Shown: positions 32,602-43,769 of the stretch, one piece after another
Layout of the letters: every line of letters begins with the position of its first letter
How positions within the stretch are numbered: the first letter of the stretch is position 1
Assembly: GCF_900129495.1 (NCBI RefSeq)
Contig: NZ_FQVX01000003.1
Span: 868,001 to 932,000, forward strand
Direction: 5' to 3'
Source: Geodermatophilus nigrescens
GTDB taxonomy: Bacteria > Actinomycetota > Actinomycetes > Mycobacteriales > Geodermatophilaceae
Length of the DNA stretch: 64,000 nucleotides
Translations under genes and position numbers: made by a program
The notes under the pieces: generated by a model
Seen by the model: the letters and a program-made list of their open reading frames with translations, nothing else
What the model was told of the DNA's origin: nothing
The model's database searches: none

Positions 32602-33306
32602 TCAGGGCGCCGGCAGCGGCGTCCCGCCCCGCGCGGTGAGCATCCCGACCATCGTCGTCACCTCGGCGGTCTGCGTCTCGGCGATCGACCGGGCGAGCGT
32701 GCGCACCGCCGCCTCCGAGGCGTTCTCCGCCGCGTACTGCGCCATGTCGAACCCGCCCTGGTGGTGGCGGGTCATCAGCCGCAGGAACTGCACGTCGAAC
32801 TCCGTGCCGGTCAGCGTGCGCAGCTCGGCGAGCTCGGTCTCGGTGGCCATGCCGGGCATGAGCGCGCCGTCGGTGTCCGACGACATCCCGGACATGTCGT
32901 GGCCGGCGTGCCCGTCGCCCATCCAGGCCATGTGGTCGCCGCCGGAGCGGGGGAGGCCCCACAGCGCCAGCCAGCCCTCCATCTGCCCGGCCTGGTTGGT
33001 CTGGGTGCTCGAGATGTCGAAGGCGAGCTGCCGCACCTCGGGGTCGGCGCTGCGGTCGAGCGCGAGGTTGGCCATCTCCACGCCCTGCCGGTGGTGCACC
33101 GCCATGTCGCGGGAGAAGCCGGCGTCGACCGAGTCCGCCGTGGGCGTCCCGCTCGCGCCGATGCCGAGACCGACCGCCAGCCCGCCGCCGAGCGCCACCA
33201 GCGCGACGGCGATGACGGCGAGCAGCGCCGCCCGCAGGCCGCGCCCGCGGGGGCCCGGCGCCGGAGCCGGCGCGTCCTGCTCGGGACGGGTGGCGGTGGC
33301 GGTCAT
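32602..33306 (-). CDS. DUF305 family protein
   Basis: 234 residues with an N-terminal membrane anchor (~28-50). The exterior domain has two copies of the DUF305 His/Met motif: DMAVHHRQGVEMA and MTRHHQGGFDMAQYAAE. The middle has a Met/His/Gly/Asp-rich loop (GDGHAGHDMSGMSSD), a likely copper- or metal-binding segment. The fold is a ferritin-like four-helix bundle in known members. It starts 7 nt after the stop of the DUF3105 gene, so the two form an operon. Location outside the cytoplasmic membrane. Confidence 0.88.
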   Translation of the reverse strand: MTATATRPEQDAPAPAPGPRGRGLRAALLAVIAVALVALGGGLAVGLGIGASGTPTADSVDAGFSRDMAVHHRQGVEMANLALDRSADPEVRQLAFDISSTQTNQAGQMEGWLALWGLPRSGGDHMAWMGDGHAGHDMSGMSSDTDGALMPGMATETELAELRTLTGTEFDVQFLRLMTRHHQGGFDMAQYAAENASEAAVRTLARSIAETQTAEVTTMVGMLTARGGTPLPAP

Positions 33307-33313
33307 CGCGGCC

Positions 33314-34171
33314 TCACTCCGTGGTGCTCTCGGTGGTGCCCTCGGCGCCCATGGTCGGCGTGGTCGGCGCGTCGCTCGGGCCGACCGGGGTGCTCGCGTC
33401 GCCGGCGACCAGCGGGCTGGCGGCGAAGTCGGGGTTCTCGCAGCTCGCGCCGATCTCGGGGTAGTGGCCCTCGACGTCGCCGTTGAAGGTCAGGAAGTCG
33501 GCGAACTGCTCGATGCGCGGGTCGTCGGCGGAGTCCACCTTCAGCTGGTGGTTCCACGACTGCAGGCTCACCGCGGCGTCCAGGCCCTCGTAGGGCGACA
33601 TCAGCCGGCCGGAGATCCCGTCGACGAGCCCCGACAGCCTCTCGACGTCCTCGTCGGAGACCTCGTCGGGGTTGTACGCGATCCAGACGGCGCCGTGCTC
33701 GAGGGAGTGGACGGCGTTCTCGTGCCGGACGTCGACGTCGTAGACGGTGCCCGTGCAGTCGGCCCAGTTGCCGTCGTGCGGGCCGCCCACCGGCGGCGAC
33801 TGGTCGTACTCGACCGGGGTGGTCACGTGCTCCTGGCCCGCGGCGTAGTCGAAGCTCTCGATGCCGGCGATCTCGTCGATCGCGTCGATCCGCTCGGCGT
33901 CGGCCTGGCGCACCTGCACCACCGCGTAGGTGATCGCCGCGGCGGCGAAGACCACGACGGCGACGGCGGCGGCGATCAGGCCCCACGGCCGCTGCTGGGT
34001 GACCACCTGCGTCGGCGGGCGGGTGCGGCCCCGGCCGGACGGGCGTGCGCCGGCGCCGCCCTTCGTGGTGGAGACCGGCCGCGCGCCGGAGCCGCCCCTG
34101 CCCGGCGCGCCGCCGGAGCGACCCGCCCCGCCTCCGCTGCGGCCGGCGTCGGGCTTGCGGTCCTTGGCCAC
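33314..34171 (-). CDS. DUF3105 family membrane protein
   Basis: 285 residues from GTG 34171 (ribosome site gaggagagc). A low-complexity Gly/Arg/Pro cytosolic N-terminus (1-60) and one transmembrane helix (~64-88) are followed by an exterior DUF3105 domain with the family signature VHSLEHGAVWIAYNP and a HNH-like spread of His (NHQLK). The C-terminus is Thr/Ser-rich. DUF3105 and DUF305 genes commonly occur together in actinobacteria; their joint function is unknown, metal handling being a guess. Confidence 0.87.
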   Translation of the reverse strand: MAKDRKPDAGRSGGGAGRSGGAPGRGGSGARPVSTTKGGAGARPSGRGRTRPPTQVVTQQRPWGLIAAAVAVVVFAAAAITYAVVQVRQADAERIDAIDEIAGIESFDYAAGQEHVTTPVEYDQSPPVGGPHDGNWADCTGTVYDVDVRHENAVHSLEHGAVWIAYNPDEVSDEDVERLSGLVDGISGRLMSPYEGLDAAVSLQSWNHQLKVDSADDPRIEQFADFLTFNGDVEGHYPEIGASCENPDFAASPLVAGDASTPVGPSDAPTTPTMGAEGTTESTTE

Positions 34172-34360
34172 GTGCTCTCCTCGTCCTCGTCTCGCTGGCG
34201 GCGCCCCGAGTGGTGCGCGCGTGCGCGGTGGCCCACGATGGGGGCCCGTCCGCGCGGGGCAGCGCGGCTGCGCCGCCGCTCCCGCCCGCGAGCATAGGTC
34301 GGTCGCCTGTGCGTGCCCGGGCACCGCGGGTGTGACGGAAGTCGGGTCGCGGCCGCTGAC

Positions 34361-34366
34361 TACGAT
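34361..34366 (+). promoter_or_regulatory. Putative -10 element, leaderless argS operon
   Basis: TACGAT, 6-nt spacer, then GTG 34373. The operon argS-lysA-hom-thrC-thrB follows. Confidence 0.5.
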
Positions 34367-34372
34367 GTCGCG

Positions 34373-36034
34373 GTGACACCCGAGCAGTTGCGCGACCTCG
34401 TCCGGGCCGTCGTCGCGGCGGTGGTCGAGCGCGGCACGCTCGCCGTCGCCGTCCCCGACGACGTCCTCGTCGAGCGTCCCAAGAACCCCGAGCACGGCGA
34501 CTACGCGACCAACGTCGCCCTCCGCCTGGCCAAGCCCGCCGGCATGCCGCCGCGCGCGGTGGCCGACCTGCTCGCCGCGGAGCTGCGCGAGCAGCCCGGC
34601 GTCGCCCGGGTCGACGTCGCCGGCCCCGGCTTCCTCAACGTCACCCTCGCCCAGGGCGCCCTCGGGCAGATCGCCGTCCAGGCGGTCACCGCCGGCGAGG
34701 CCTACGGCCGCACCACCCCGCTGGCCGGGCAGACGCTCAACCTCGAGTTCGTCTCGGCCAACCCCACCGGCCCGGTGCACATCGGCGGCAGCCGGTGGGC
34801 CGCGGTCGGCGACGCGATCGGGCGGCTGCTCGAGGCCAGCGGCGCCGCGGTGACCCGCGAGTACTACATCAACGACGCCGGCGCGCAGATCGACCGCTTC
34901 GCGCGCAGCCTGCAGGCCGCCGCGCAGGGCCGGCCGGTGCCCGAGGACGGCTACGGCGGCTCCTACATCGGCGACATCGCCGCGTCGGTGGTCACCGCCG
35001 TCCCCGACGTCCTCGACCGCGACGACGACGCCCAGCGGCAGGCGTTCCGCGACACCGGCGTCGCGCTGATGCTCGACGAGATCCGCCGGTCGATGGAGGG
35101 CTTCGGCGTCGACTTCGACGTCTGGTTCTCCGAGAAGTCGCTGTACGAGACCGGCGCGGTGGACAAGGCGCTGGCCCGGCTGCGCGAGCAGGGGCACGTC
35201 TACGAGTCCGACGGCGCGGTGTGGCTGCGCACCACGACGTTCGGCGACGACAAGGACCGGGTGCTGGTCAAGGCCGACGGCGAGACGACCTACTTCGCCT
35301 CCGACTGCGCCTACTACCTCGACAAGCGGTCCCGGGGCTTCGACCGGGTCGTGATCATGCTGGGCGCCGACCACTCCGGTTACGTCGGCCGGTACAAGGC
35401 GCTGGTGGCCGCCACCGGCGACGACCCCGACACCCACCTCGAGATCCTCATCGGCCAGCTGGTCAACCTGCTGCGCGACGGCGAGCCGGTCCGGATGAGC
35501 AAGCGCGCGGGCACGATCGTGCTGCTCTCCGACCTCACCGACGCGATCGGCGTCGACGCCGCCCGGTACGCCCTCGCCCGGGCGTCGGTGGACCAGATGA
35601 TCGACATCGACGTCGAGCTATGGAGCCGGAAGACCAACGACAACCCGGTCTTCTACGTCCAGTACGCGCACGCCCGGATCGCCTCGGTGCTGCGCAACGC
35701 CGCCGACCTCGGGCTCGCCCTGGGGGAGCCCGGCGACGTCGACCCGGCGCTGCTGGCCCACGAGCGGGAGAACGACCTGCTCCGGGCCATCGCCGAGTTC
35801 CCGCGGGTGGTGGCCGCGGCCGCCGAGCTGCGGGCGCCGCACCGGGTGGCCCGCTACCTCGAGGAGCTGGCCGGCACCTACCACCGGTTCTACGACGCCT
35901 GCCGGGTGCTCCCGCGCGGCGACGAGGAGGCCGGCCCGCTCACCACCGCCCGGCTGTGGCTGTGCTCGGCCACCGCCGTGGTGCTGCGCAACGGCCTGGG
36001 CCTGCTCGGCGTCTCCGCGCCGGAGCGGATGTGA
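34373..36034 (+). CDS. argS: Arginyl-tRNA synthetase
   Basis: 553 residues from GTG 34373. An N-terminal additional domain typical of ArgRS (residues ~1-115, including [19 protein letters not shown]) comes before the class I signature HIGG (136-139, in [13 protein letters not shown]) and the KMSKS-equivalent RMSKRAGT (~374-381). The C-terminal DALR anticodon-binding domain ends [17 protein letters not shown]. It charges tRNA-Arg in the cytosol. The stop overlaps the lysA start by 4 nt. Confidence 0.95.
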   Translation: MTPEQLRDLVRAVVAAVVERGTLAVAVPDDVLVERPKNPEHGDYATNVALRLAKPAGMPPRAVADLLAAELREQPGVARVDVAGPGFLNVTLAQGALGQIAVQAVTAGEAYGRTTPLAGQTLNLEFVSANPTGPVHIGGSRWAAVGDAIGRLLEASGAAVTREYYINDAGAQIDRFARSLQAAAQGRPVPEDGYGGSYIGDIAASVVTAVPDVLDRDDDAQRQAFRDTGVALMLDEIRRSMEGFGVDFDVWFSEKSLYETGAVDKALARLREQGHVYESDGAVWLRTTTFGDDKDRVLVKADGETTYFASDCAYYLDKRSRGFDRVVIMLGADHSGYVGRYKALVAATGDDPDTHLEILIGQLVNLLRDGEPVRMSKRAGTIVLLSDLTDAIGVDAARYALARASVDQMIDIDVELWSRKTNDNPVFYVQYAHARIASVLRNAADLGLALGEPGDVDPALLAHERENDLLRAIAEFPRVVAAAAELRAPHRVARYLEELAGTYHRFYDACRVLPRGDEEAGPLTTARLWLCSATAVVLRNGLGLLGVSAPERM

Positions 36035-37521
36035 GGGCGCACCCGGCGGGGCCGCTGCACGGCGCCTTCGCCCCGCCGCCGTCGGCCGGGATGCCCCCGG
36101 CCGACCTCGGCGCGCTCGACCCGCAGGTGTGGCCGCGCTCGGCCCGCCGGGTCGACGGCGAGCTGCACCTCGGCGGGCGGGCGGTCACCGACCTCGCTCG
36201 CGCCCACGGCACCCCGCTGTTCGTGCTCGACGAGGACGACTTCCGCGGCCGCGCCGCCGACTTCGCCACCGCCTTCGACGGCGCCGACGTGCACTACGCG
36301 TCCAAGGCGTTCCTCTGCGGCCAGGTGGCCCGCTGGATCGCCGACGACGGCCTGCACCTCGACGCCTGCAGCGGCAACGAGCTCGCCGTCGCCCTGGCCG
36401 CCGGCTTCCCCGCGGAGCGGATCGCGCTGCACGGCAACAACAAGTCGCTGGTGGAGCTGCAGCTCGCCGTCGACGCCGGCATCGGCCACGTCGTCCTCGA
36501 CTCCTTCGACGAGATCGACCGGCTGGTGCCCATGGCCGCGGCGCGGGTGGCCGCCGGCGGCGCCCCGGTGCCGGTGCTGGTGCGCACCACGGTCGGCATC
36601 GAGGCGCACACCCACGAGTTCATCGCCACCGCCCACGAGGACCAGAAGTTCGGCTTCTCGCTGGCCACCGGCGACGCGCTGACCGCCGCCGTCCGGGTCA
36701 TCCGCGAGCCCGCGCTGCACCTGTCGGGCCTGCACAGCCACATCGGCTCGCAGATCTTCGACACGGCCGGCTTCGAGGCCGCCGCGCACCGCGTCGTCGG
36801 CCTGATGGGCCAGGTGCACCAGGCCACCGGCGAGGTGCTGGAGGAGCTCAACCTCGGCGGCGGCTTCGGCATCGCCTACCTCTCCGACGACGACCCGGTG
36901 ACCCCCGGCGACGTCGCCCGGCGGCTGCGCGCCGTCATCGCGATGGAGTGCGCCGCGCTGGACCTGCCGGTGCCGCGGCTGGCCGTCGAGCCCGGCCGCG
37001 CCATCGCGGGGCCCGGCACGGTCACCCTCTACGAGATCGGCACGATCAAGCCGGTCCGGCTGGGCAGCGGCGGGCAGGGCGCCCCGCAGGTTCGCAACTA
37101 CGTGTCGGTCGACGGCGGGATGAGCGACAACATCCGCACCGCCCTCTACGACGCGAGCTACACCTGCGTGCTGGCCAACCGCACCTCCGACGCCCCGCCG
37201 GCGCTGTGCCGCGTCGTCGGCAAGCACTGCGAGAGCGGCGACGTGCTGGTCCGCGACCTGTGGCTGCCCTCCGACGTGCAGCCCGGCGACCTGCTCGCCG
37301 TCGCCGCCACCGGCGCCTACTGCTGGTCGATGGCCAGCAACTACAACTACCTGCTCAAGCCGCCGGTGGTCGCCGTGCGGGAGGGCGCCGCCACCGAGAT
37401 CGTCCGGCGTCAGACACTGTCCGACGTGTTCGCCCTCGACGCCGTCCTCGCGGGCCGGCCCGCGCCCTCGCCGGCGGTCGACCAGCCGGCGCCCGAGCAC
37501 CCGGTGGGAGCCCGCTCGTGA
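36031..37521 (+). CDS. lysA: Diaminopimelate decarboxylase
   Basis: 496 residues from GTG 36031, overlapping argS (GTGA). Fold type III PLP enzyme: Schiff-base Lys92 in VHYASKAF, the HSHIGSQI phosphate-binding region, [11 protein letters not shown] and EPGRAIAG, and the C-terminal KHCESGDVL with the active-site Cys contributed across the dimer. Final step of lysine synthesis (meso-DAP to lysine). The first ~45 residues and the last ~25 are extensions beyond the core, as usual in actinobacteria. Followed by an overlapping hom. Confidence 0.95.
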   Translation: MRAHPAGPLHGAFAPPPSAGMPPADLGALDPQVWPRSARRVDGELHLGGRAVTDLARAHGTPLFVLDEDDFRGRAADFATAFDGADVHYASKAFLCGQVARWIADDGLHLDACSGNELAVALAAGFPAERIALHGNNKSLVELQLAVDAGIGHVVLDSFDEIDRLVPMAAARVAAGGAPVPVLVRTTVGIEAHTHEFIATAHEDQKFGFSLATGDALTAAVRVIREPALHLSGLHSHIGSQIFDTAGFEAAAHRVVGLMGQVHQATGEVLEELNLGGGFGIAYLSDDDPVTPGDVARRLRAVIAMECAALDLPVPRLAVEPGRAIAGPGTVTLYEIGTIKPVRLGSGGQGAPQVRNYVSVDGGMSDNIRTALYDASYTCVLANRTSDAPPALCRVVGKHCESGDVLVRDLWLPSDVQPGDLLAVAATGAYCWSMASNYNYLLKPPVVAVREGAATEIVRRQTLSDVFALDAVLAGRPAPSPAVDQPAPEHPVGARS

Positions 37522-38822
37522 CCGGACCGCTGAAGGTCGCCCTGCTCGGCTGCGGCACCGTCGGCAGCGCCGTGCTGCGGCTCGTCGACGAGCAGGCCGC
37601 CGACCTCGCCGCCCGCGTCGGCCGCGCCGTGGAGGTCGTCGGCGTCGCCGTCCGCCGGCCCGACCGGCACCCCGAGGTGCCCGCCGGCCTGCTCACCACC
37701 GACGCGCACGGCCTGGTCACCCGCGACGACGTCGACCTCGTCGTCGAGGTGATCGGCGGCATCGAGCCCGCGCGCTCGCTGATCCTCGCCGCGATCGAGT
37801 CGGGCAAGTCGGTGGTCTCCGCGAACAAGGCGCTGCTCGCCGAGGACGGCGTCGCGCTGCACGCCGCGGCGGCCAAGGCCGGCGTCGACCTGTACTACGA
37901 GGCGTCGGTGGCCGGGGCGATCCCGCTGCTGCGCCCGTTGCGCGAGTCGCTGGCCGGCGACCAGATCCGCCGGGTCGTGGGCATCGTCAACGGCACGACG
38001 AACTACATCCTGTCCCGGATGGCCGAGACGGGCGCCGGGTTCAGCGAGGCGCTCGCCGAGGCCACCGAGCTCGGCTACGCCGAGGCCGACCCGACCGCCG
38101 ACGTCGACGGGTTCGACGCCGCCGCGAAGGCCGCGATCCTCGCGTCGCTGGCGTTCCACACCGCCGTCACCGCCGCCGACGTGCACCGCGAGGGCATCTC
38201 GTCGGTCACCGCCACCGACGTCGCCCGCGCCGCGGAGATCGGCTGCACGGTGAAGCTGCTGGCCATCTGCGAGCGGGTGGCGGGCCGCCCCGACGAGGCC
38301 GAGGGCGACACCGTCGCCGTCCGCGTGCACCCGGCGATGATCCCGACGTCGCACCCGCTGGCCGCCGTCGGCGGGGCGTTCAACGCCGTCTTCGTCGAGG
38401 CCGAGGCCGCCGGGCAGCTGATGTTCTACGGCCAGGGCGCCGGCGGCGAGCCGACCGCCAGCGCCGTCCTCGGCGACCTCGTCGCCGTCGCCCGCAACCG
38501 GGTCGCCGGTGCCGCGGGCGCCGGCCCCAGCGCCTACGCCGAGCTGCCGGCCCGGCCGATCGCCGAGACGCCGACGCGGTACCACGTCAGCCTCGACGTC
38601 GCCGACGTGCCCGGCGTGCTCGCGACCGTGGCCACCGAGTTCGCCCGGCACGAGGTGAGCATCGCGACCGTCCGCCAGGACGGGTACGGCGACGCCGCCA
38701 CGCTGGTCATCGTCACGCACAGCGCCCCCGACGCCGCCCTCTCGGCGACGATCGCGGCGCTGCGGGAGGTGCCCGCGGTCCGCGGGGTCACGAGCGTGCT
38801 GAGGGTGGAGGGTCTGTCATGA
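37518..38822 (+). CDS. hom: Homoserine dehydrogenase
   Basis: 434 residues from GTG 37518. Rossmann GCGTVGSAV at ~10-18, catalytic Lys in [11 protein letters not shown] and the substrate region [12 protein letters not shown] plus [15 protein letters not shown]-terminal ACT domain (~355-430, [20 protein letters not shown]) suggests feedback by threonine. It reduces aspartate semialdehyde to homoserine. It overlaps lysA and thrC by 4 nt on each side. Confidence 0.95.
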   Translation: MTGPLKVALLGCGTVGSAVLRLVDEQAADLAARVGRAVEVVGVAVRRPDRHPEVPAGLLTTDAHGLVTRDDVDLVVEVIGGIEPARSLILAAIESGKSVVSANKALLAEDGVALHAAAAKAGVDLYYEASVAGAIPLLRPLRESLAGDQIRRVVGIVNGTTNYILSRMAETGAGFSEALAEATELGYAEADPTADVDGFDAAAKAAILASLAFHTAVTAADVHREGISSVTATDVARAAEIGCTVKLLAICERVAGRPDEAEGDTVAVRVHPAMIPTSHPLAAVGGAFNAVFVEAEAAGQLMFYGQGAGGEPTASAVLGDLVAVARNRVAGAAGAGPSAYAELPARPIAETPTRYHVSLDVADVPGVLATVATEFARHEVSIATVRQDGYGDAATLVIVTHSAPDAALSATIAALREVPAVRGVTSVLRVEGLS

Positions 38823-39898
38823 CGGGGACGCTGCGCGGTGCGGTCTCGCCCTTCTGGCCGGGGCTGATCGAGGCCTACCGGTCGCGGCTGCCGGTCACCG
38901 ACACGACGCCGGTGGTCACCCTGCAGGAGGGCGCCACCCCGCTGGTCCGCGCCGTGGAGCTCTCGGAGCGCACCGGCTGCGAGGTGTTCCTCAAGGTCGA
39001 GGGCGCCAACCCGACCGGCTCGTTCAAGGACCGCGGCATGACCATGGCCATCACCAAGGCCAAGGAGGAGGGCGCGCAGGCGGTCATCTGCGCCTCCACC
39101 GGCAACACCAGCGCGAGCGCCGCGGCCTACGCCGCGCGCGCCGGCATGGTGTGCGCCGTCCTCGTGCCGCAGGGCAAGATCGCGCTGGGCAAGCTCGCCC
39201 AGGCGCTGGTGCACGGCGCCAAGCTGCTGCAGGTCGACGGCAACTTCGACGACTGCCTGGCGCTGGCCAGCAAGCTCGCGATCGACTACCCGGTCAGCCT
39301 GGTCAACAGCGTCAACCAGTACCGCATCGAGGGGCAGAAGACCGCCTCCTTCGAGGTCGTCGACGTCCTGGGCGACGCCCCCGACGTGCACTGCCTGCCG
39401 GTCGGCAACGCGGGCAACATCACCGCCTACTGGCAGGGCTACCGCGAGTACGCCGACGACGGCCCGGCCACGCGGCGCCCGCGCATGTGGGGCTTCCAGG
39501 CCGCCGGCGCCGCCCCGATCGTCACCGGGCAGGTGGTCGAGCAGCCGAGCACCATCGCGACGGCGATCCGCATCGGGAACCCGGCGTCGTGGACCAAGGC
39601 GCTGGCCGCCCGCGACGAGTCCGGCGGGCGCATCGACTCCGTCACCGACCGCGAGATCCTCGCCGCCTACCGGCTGCTGGCCCGCCGCGAGGCCGTCTTC
39701 GTCGAGCCGGCGTCGGCCGCGTCGGTCGCGGGCCTGCTCAAGGCCGCCGCGGCCGGGGAGCTCGAGCCCGGCCAGCGGGTGGTCTGCACGGTCACCGGCA
39801 ACGGCCTCAAGGACCCGGAGTGGGCGATCTCCGGCGCGCCCGCGCCGGTCACCGTGCCGGTCGACGCCGCCGCGGCCGCAGCGCAGCTCGGTCTGTGA
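38819..39898 (+). CDS. thrC: Threonine synthase
   Basis: 359 residues from ATG 38819 (overlap ATGA with hom). Fold type II PLP enzyme: Lys70 in [11 protein letters not shown], followed by [16 protein letters not shown] and the phosphate loop [12 protein letters not shown]. Standard length for the actinobacterial (plant/archaeal-like short) form. Converts O-phosphohomoserine to threonine. The stop overlaps thrB. Confidence 0.95.
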   Translation: MTGTLRGAVSPFWPGLIEAYRSRLPVTDTTPVVTLQEGATPLVRAVELSERTGCEVFLKVEGANPTGSFKDRGMTMAITKAKEEGAQAVICASTGNTSASAAAYAARAGMVCAVLVPQGKIALGKLAQALVHGAKLLQVDGNFDDCLALASKLAIDYPVSLVNSVNQYRIEGQKTASFEVVDVLGDAPDVHCLPVGNAGNITAYWQGYREYADDGPATRRPRMWGFQAAGAAPIVTGQVVEQPSTIATAIRIGNPASWTKALAARDESGGRIDSVTDREILAAYRLLARREAVFVEPASAASVAGLLKAAAAGELEPGQRVVCTVTGNGLKDPEWAISGAPAPVTVPVDAAAAAAQLGL

Positions 39899-40842
39899 GC
39901 TCCGCCGTCCGGGTCCGGGTCCCCGCCACCAGCGCGAACCTCGGCCCCGCGTTCGACTGCGCGGGGCTGGCGCTCACGCTGCACGACGTCGTCGAGTTCG
40001 CCGTCACCGACGGCGGGCTGACCGTCGAGGTGTCCGGCGTCGGCGCGGGGGAGCTGCCCACCGACGAGCGCCACCTCGTGGTGCGCGCGTTCCGCGCCGC
40101 CTGCGAGGAGCTCGGCTGGACGCCGGCGGGCCTGGCGGTCCGCGCGGAGAACGCCATCCCGCAGGGGCGGGGGATGGGCTCGTCGGCCGCCGCCGTCGTG
40201 GCCGGCGTCGTCGGCGCGTGGGCGCTGTGCCCGCACGTCGAGGCCGTCGACACCGGCGCGGTGCTGCGGCTGGTCGACCGGATCGAGGGGCACCCGGACA
40301 ACGTCGCGGCCTGCCTGCTCGGCGGGGCCACGCTGTCGTGGTCGACGGACGACGGCGCGCAGGCCGAGCAGCTGCCGGTCAGCGACGAGGTGCTGCCGGT
40401 GGTCCTCGTGCCGGAGGGGACGCTGTCGACGCACCTCGCCCGCACGCTGCTGCCGGCCTCGGTGCCGCACGACGACGCCGCGTTCAACGCCGCCCGCGCC
40501 GCGCTGCTCGTGCACGCGCTGACCAGCGAGCCCGGCCTGCTCCTCGAGGCGACCGGCGACCGGCTGCACCAGCGGCAGCGGGCGGCGGCGATGCCGGACA
40601 CGCTCGCGCTCGTCGACCGGCTGCGGGCCGCCGGCCACGCGGCCGTGGTCTCGGGCGCCGGCCCGAGCGTCCTGGTGCTGACCCGCCGCCACCCGGACGA
40701 CGCGCTTGGCGACCCGGCGTCGGCCCGCCGGGTTCGTGAGGTGAGTTCCCTCACCCCGGACGGGTGGCGCGCGTACCCCCTGCAGGTGGACCACGGCGGC
40801 GCCCGCGTGTCCCGTGTGACGCCTGGGGTATCGTTGGCGTAA
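39895..40842 (+). CDS. thrB: Homoserine kinase
   Basis: 315 residues from GTG 39895 (GTGA overlap with thrC). GHMP kinase: N-terminal [23 protein letters not shown] loop [16 protein letters not shown] and C-terminal [13 protein letters not shown]. Phosphorylates homoserine for ThrC. Last gene of the five-gene overlapping chain; its 3' end contains the -10-like TATCGT of rho. Confidence 0.94.
   Translation: MSSAVRVRVPATSANLGPAFDCAGLALTLHDVVEFAVTDGGLTVEVSGVGAGELPTDERHLVVRAFRAACEELGWTPAGLAVRAENAIPQGRGMGSSAAAVVAGVVGAWALCPHVEAVDTGAVLRLVDRIEGHPDNVAACLLGGATLSWSTDDGAQAEQLPVSDEVLPVVLVPEGTLSTHLARTLLPASVPHDDAAFNAARAALLVHALTSEPGLLLEATGDRLHQRQRAAAMPDTLALVDRLRAAGHAAVVSGAGPSVLVLTRRHPDDALGDPASARRVREVSSLTPDGWRAYPLQVDHGGARVSRVTPGVSLA
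40829..40834 (+). promoter_or_regulatory. Putative -10 element of rho and long rho leader
   Basis: TATCGT inside the end of thrB would give a ~247-nt leader (to 41087) before rho. The leader holds a palindrome around 40854-40867 and a second TANNNT (TAGTCT, near 40894). No convincing gene lies in it. Long leaders are known for autoregulated rho genes. Confidence 0.4.
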
Positions 40843-41087
40843 CGAGGAACACTCCGCTGGCCAGCGGTGTTGTCCCGTCTGTGGGGCGAGTCTAGTCTTC
40901 TCGGCGTAGCCGCCTCTCGGGCGAGCCTCGCGCGGAACGTTGCCGACGACCCTTCCTGTCGACGCAGATCCCCGCTCCGCACCCACTCGATCCGCCGCTC
41001 TGCCCTGCCCTCAACCGGTCGGCAGGGGCGGCGCCGGGTCACCTCCTGTGCCGGTAGGCGCAGGTCACCGCAGGGAAGGACCTGTAC

Positions 41088-43328
41088 GTGAGCGAAACCA
41101 CCGACCTCGCCACCGCCGACGCCCCCGCGGGCGCGACGGGCGAGGCGCCTGCCGCGGGCCGGTCCCGCCGCCGTGGCAGCGGGCTCGCCGGGATGCTGCT
41201 CCCGGAGCTCCAGCGACTCGCGTCCGAGCTGGGTATCTCCGGCGTCGGCCGCATGCGCAAGGGCGACCTCGTCGCCGCCATCTCCGCCCGCCAGGTGGGC
41301 AACGGCACCCCGGCGCCGAGCGCGCCGGCCGACGCCGCGCCCGCCGACGCCGCGCCCGCCGGCATCGCGCCCGCCGACGCCGCGCCGGTCGAGACCGCGC
41401 CTGCCGTGAGCGCGTCCGCCGGGGACGCCCCGCGGGGCATCGCCGCGACCGCCGCGCCGGTCGAGGCCCCCGTGAGCGGTGGCGCCAACGGCGGCCCGCT
41501 GACCGCCCCGGCCGCGAGCGCTCCCGCCGAGGCCGCGCCGGCCGAGACCACGCCGCGCCGCCGCCGTGCGGCCAGCCGCCCCGCCGGCGCGCCGGCCGGG
41601 ACCGCCGGGCCCACCGCCGGGACCCCCGTCGTCGTCGAGGCCCCCGCCGAGGCGCCGGTCGCCGAGGCCCCGGCCCCCGCGTCCGACACCGCGCCGCCCG
41701 CCGAGCGCACCGAGGACGAGCGCGCCGACGGCGACCGCCCGTCCCGCCGCGACCGCAACCGGCGCGACGGCCGCGACCGGGACGGCGAGCGCGCCCCCCG
41801 CGACGGCGACCGTGCCCCGCGGGACCGCGACGGCGAGCGTGCCGAGCGCACCGGCCGCGACGGCGACCGCCCGCAGCGCGACGGCGACCGCCAGCGGGAC
41901 GGCCGTGACGGCAGCCGCGGCGCCGAGCGCGGTGAGCGCACCGCCCGCCCGGACGGCCGCGCCGACCGCGACGGCCGTGCCGACCGCGACGGCCGTGCCG
42001 ACCGCGCGGACACCCGCACCGACGGCCGTCCCGACACCCGGGGCGACAGCCGCAACGACAGCCGTAACGACGAGGACGACGACGACTTCGAGGGTGGCCG
42101 CGGCCGCCGCGGGCGCCGCTACCGCGACCGCAACCGCCGCAACGGGCGCGACCGCTTCGACCAGCCGAGCGAGCCCACCGTCAGCGACGACGACGTCCTG
42201 CTGCCGGTCGCCGGCATCCTCGACGTCCTCGACAACTACGCGTTCGTCCGGACCTCGGGCTACCTGACCGGCCCGAACGACGTGTACGTCTCGCTGTCGC
42301 AGGTGCGCCGCTACGGCCTGCGCCGCGGTGACGCCATCACCGGCGCCGTCCGCCAGCCCCGCGAGGGCGAGCGCAAGGACAAGTACAACGCGCTCGTGCG
42401 GCTCGACACCGTCAACGGCCTCGACCCCGAGCAGGCGCGCAACCGCCCCGAGTTCACCAAGCTCACGCCGCTGTACCCGCAGGAGCGGCTGCGCCTGGAG
42501 ACCGACCCGCACCAGCTGACCACCCGGGTCATCGACCTGGTCATGCCGATCGGCAAGGGGCAGCGCGCGCTCATCGTCTCGCCGCCCAAGGCCGGCAAGA
42601 CGATGGTGCTGCAGGCGATCGCCAACGCGATCACCACGAACAACCCCGAGTGCCACCTCATGGTCGTCCTCGTCGACGAGCGGCCCGAGGAGGTCACCGA
42701 CATGCAGCGGTCGGTGAAGGGCGAGGTCATCGCCTCGACCTTCGACCGCCCGCCGTCGGACCACACCACGGTGGCGGAGCTGTCCATCGAGCGGGCCAAG
42801 CGCCTGGTCGAGATGGGCCACGACGTCGTCGTCCTGCTGGACTCGATCACCCGCCTGGGCCGCGCCTACAACCTGGCCGCGCCCGCCAGCGGGCGGATCC
42901 TGTCCGGTGGTGTCGACTCCACGGCGCTCTACCCGCCCAAGCGCTTCCTCGGCGCCGCCCGCAACATCGAGAACGGCGGCTCGCTGACCATCATCGCCTC
43001 CGCGCTGGTCGAGACCGGCTCGACGATGGACACGGTCATCTTCGAGGAGTTCAAGGGCACCGGTAACGCGGAGATCAAGCTCGACCGCCGGCTGGCGGAC
43101 AAGCGGGTCTTCCCGGCCGTCGACGTCAACGCGTCGGGCACGCGCAAGGAGGAGATCCTCATGTCGCCCGACGAGCTGGCCATCGTCATCAAGCTGCGCC
43201 GGGTGCTCGCCGCGCTCGAGCCGCAGCAGGCGCTGGAGCTGCTGCTCGACAAGCTGCGCAAGACGCGCAACAACATCGAGTTCCTCATGCAGATCCAGAA
43301 GACGGCGCTGGGCCCGGAGAGGGACTAG
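41088..43328 (+). CDS. rho: Transcription termination factor Rho
   Basis: 746 residues from GTG 41088 (gggaaggacc upstream). The Rho N-domain helices are at ~33-68 ([20 protein letters not shown]). Residues ~72-365 are a large disordered insert: first Ala/Pro repeats (APADAAPAD), then Arg/Asp/Gly repeats ([17 protein letters not shown]). The RNA-binding domain follows (~366-450, [19 protein letters not shown]), then the ATPase with Walker [24 protein letters not shown] and secondary-site [17 protein letters not shown]. Ring helicase ending transcription. The insert is far longer than in E. coli (419 residues total). Confidence 0.95.
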   Translation: MSETTDLATADAPAGATGEAPAAGRSRRRGSGLAGMLLPELQRLASELGISGVGRMRKGDLVAAISARQVGNGTPAPSAPADAAPADAAPAGIAPADAAPVETAPAVSASAGDAPRGIAATAAPVEAPVSGGANGGPLTAPAASAPAEAAPAETTPRRRRAASRPAGAPAGTAGPTAGTPVVVEAPAEAPVAEAPAPASDTAPPAERTEDERADGDRPSRRDRNRRDGRDRDGERAPRDGDRAPRDRDGERAERTGRDGDRPQRDGDRQRDGRDGSRGAERGERTARPDGRADRDGRADRDGRADRADTRTDGRPDTRGDSRNDSRNDEDDDDFEGGRGRRGRRYRDRNRRNGRDRFDQPSEPTVSDDDVLLPVAGILDVLDNYAFVRTSGYLTGPNDVYVSLSQVRRYGLRRGDAITGAVRQPREGERKDKYNALVRLDTVNGLDPEQARNRPEFTKLTPLYPQERLRLETDPHQLTTRVIDLVMPIGKGQRALIVSPPKAGKTMVLQAIANAITTNNPECHLMVVLVDERPEEVTDMQRSVKGEVIASTFDRPPSDHTTVAELSIERAKRLVEMGHDVVVLLDSITRLGRAYNLAAPASGRILSGGVDSTALYPPKRFLGAARNIENGGSLTIIASALVETGSTMDTVIFEEFKGTGNAEIKLDRRLADKRVFPAVDVNASGTRKEEILMSPDELAIVIKLRRVLAALEPQQALELLLDKLRKTRNNIEFLMQIQKTALGPERD

Positions 43329-43458
43329 CCACCACCGCTGCGGCAGGGCCCGGCCGTCTGGGACACTGGACGGCCGAGCCCCGCTGCGCGCCCGGAATGA
43401 CCGGCCGGCCGCCGGCGTTCAGCCAGACAGCACCGACGTCCCCGGAAGAGGCAGCATC

Positions 43459-43683
43459 ATGAAGCCCGGCATCCACCCCGACTACCACACCACCACGGTG
43501 ACCTGTGGTTGCGGGAACACCTTCACCACCCGCAGCACCGCCCCTGGCGGCACGCTCACCGTGGAGACCTGCTCCGCGTGCCACCCGTTCTACACGGGCA
43601 AGCAGCGGATCCTCGACACCGGCGGCCGCGTGGCCCGCTTCGAGAAGCGCTTCGGCAAGCGCGGCGCGAACGCCGAGAAGTAG
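43459..43683 (+). CDS. rpmE: 50S ribosomal protein L31 (zinc-binding form)
   Basis: 74 residues from ATG 43459 (ggaagaggc upstream). [16 protein letters not shown] opens the L31 fold. Cys16, Cys18, Cys38 and Cys41 ([15 protein letters not shown]) form the zinc ribbon, so this is the C+ form that is replaced under zinc starvation in many bacteria. Followed by a strong terminator. Confidence 0.95.
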   Translation: MKPGIHPDYHTTTVTCGCGNTFTTRSTAPGGTLTVETCSACHPFYTGKQRILDTGGRVARFEKRFGKRGANAEK

Positions 43684-43689
43684 CACCCC

Positions 43690-43730
43690 CGACGGCGCCC
43701 GTCCCACCTCGCGTGGGACGGGCGCCGTCG
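43690..43730 (+). terminator. Strong terminator after rpmE
   Basis: A 17-bp perfect stem (43690-43706 with 43714-43730) and a 7-nt loop, 6 nt after the rpmE stop. It separates rpmE from prfA. Confidence 0.75.
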
Positions 43731-43769
43731 TCGTGTCCGCACCCCGTACGGCCCTCCGAGAGGTACCCG

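Noticed and set aside
32386-33486. 366-codon plus-strand frame from the tRNA into the DUF305 gene
   Set aside because: Begins in tRNA sequence and runs antisense to the well-supported DUF305 protein.
41900-42060. Tandem-looking repeats in rho
   Set aside because: They encode the RADRDG peptide repeats of the Rho insert; no CRISPR-like spacing and no independent element.
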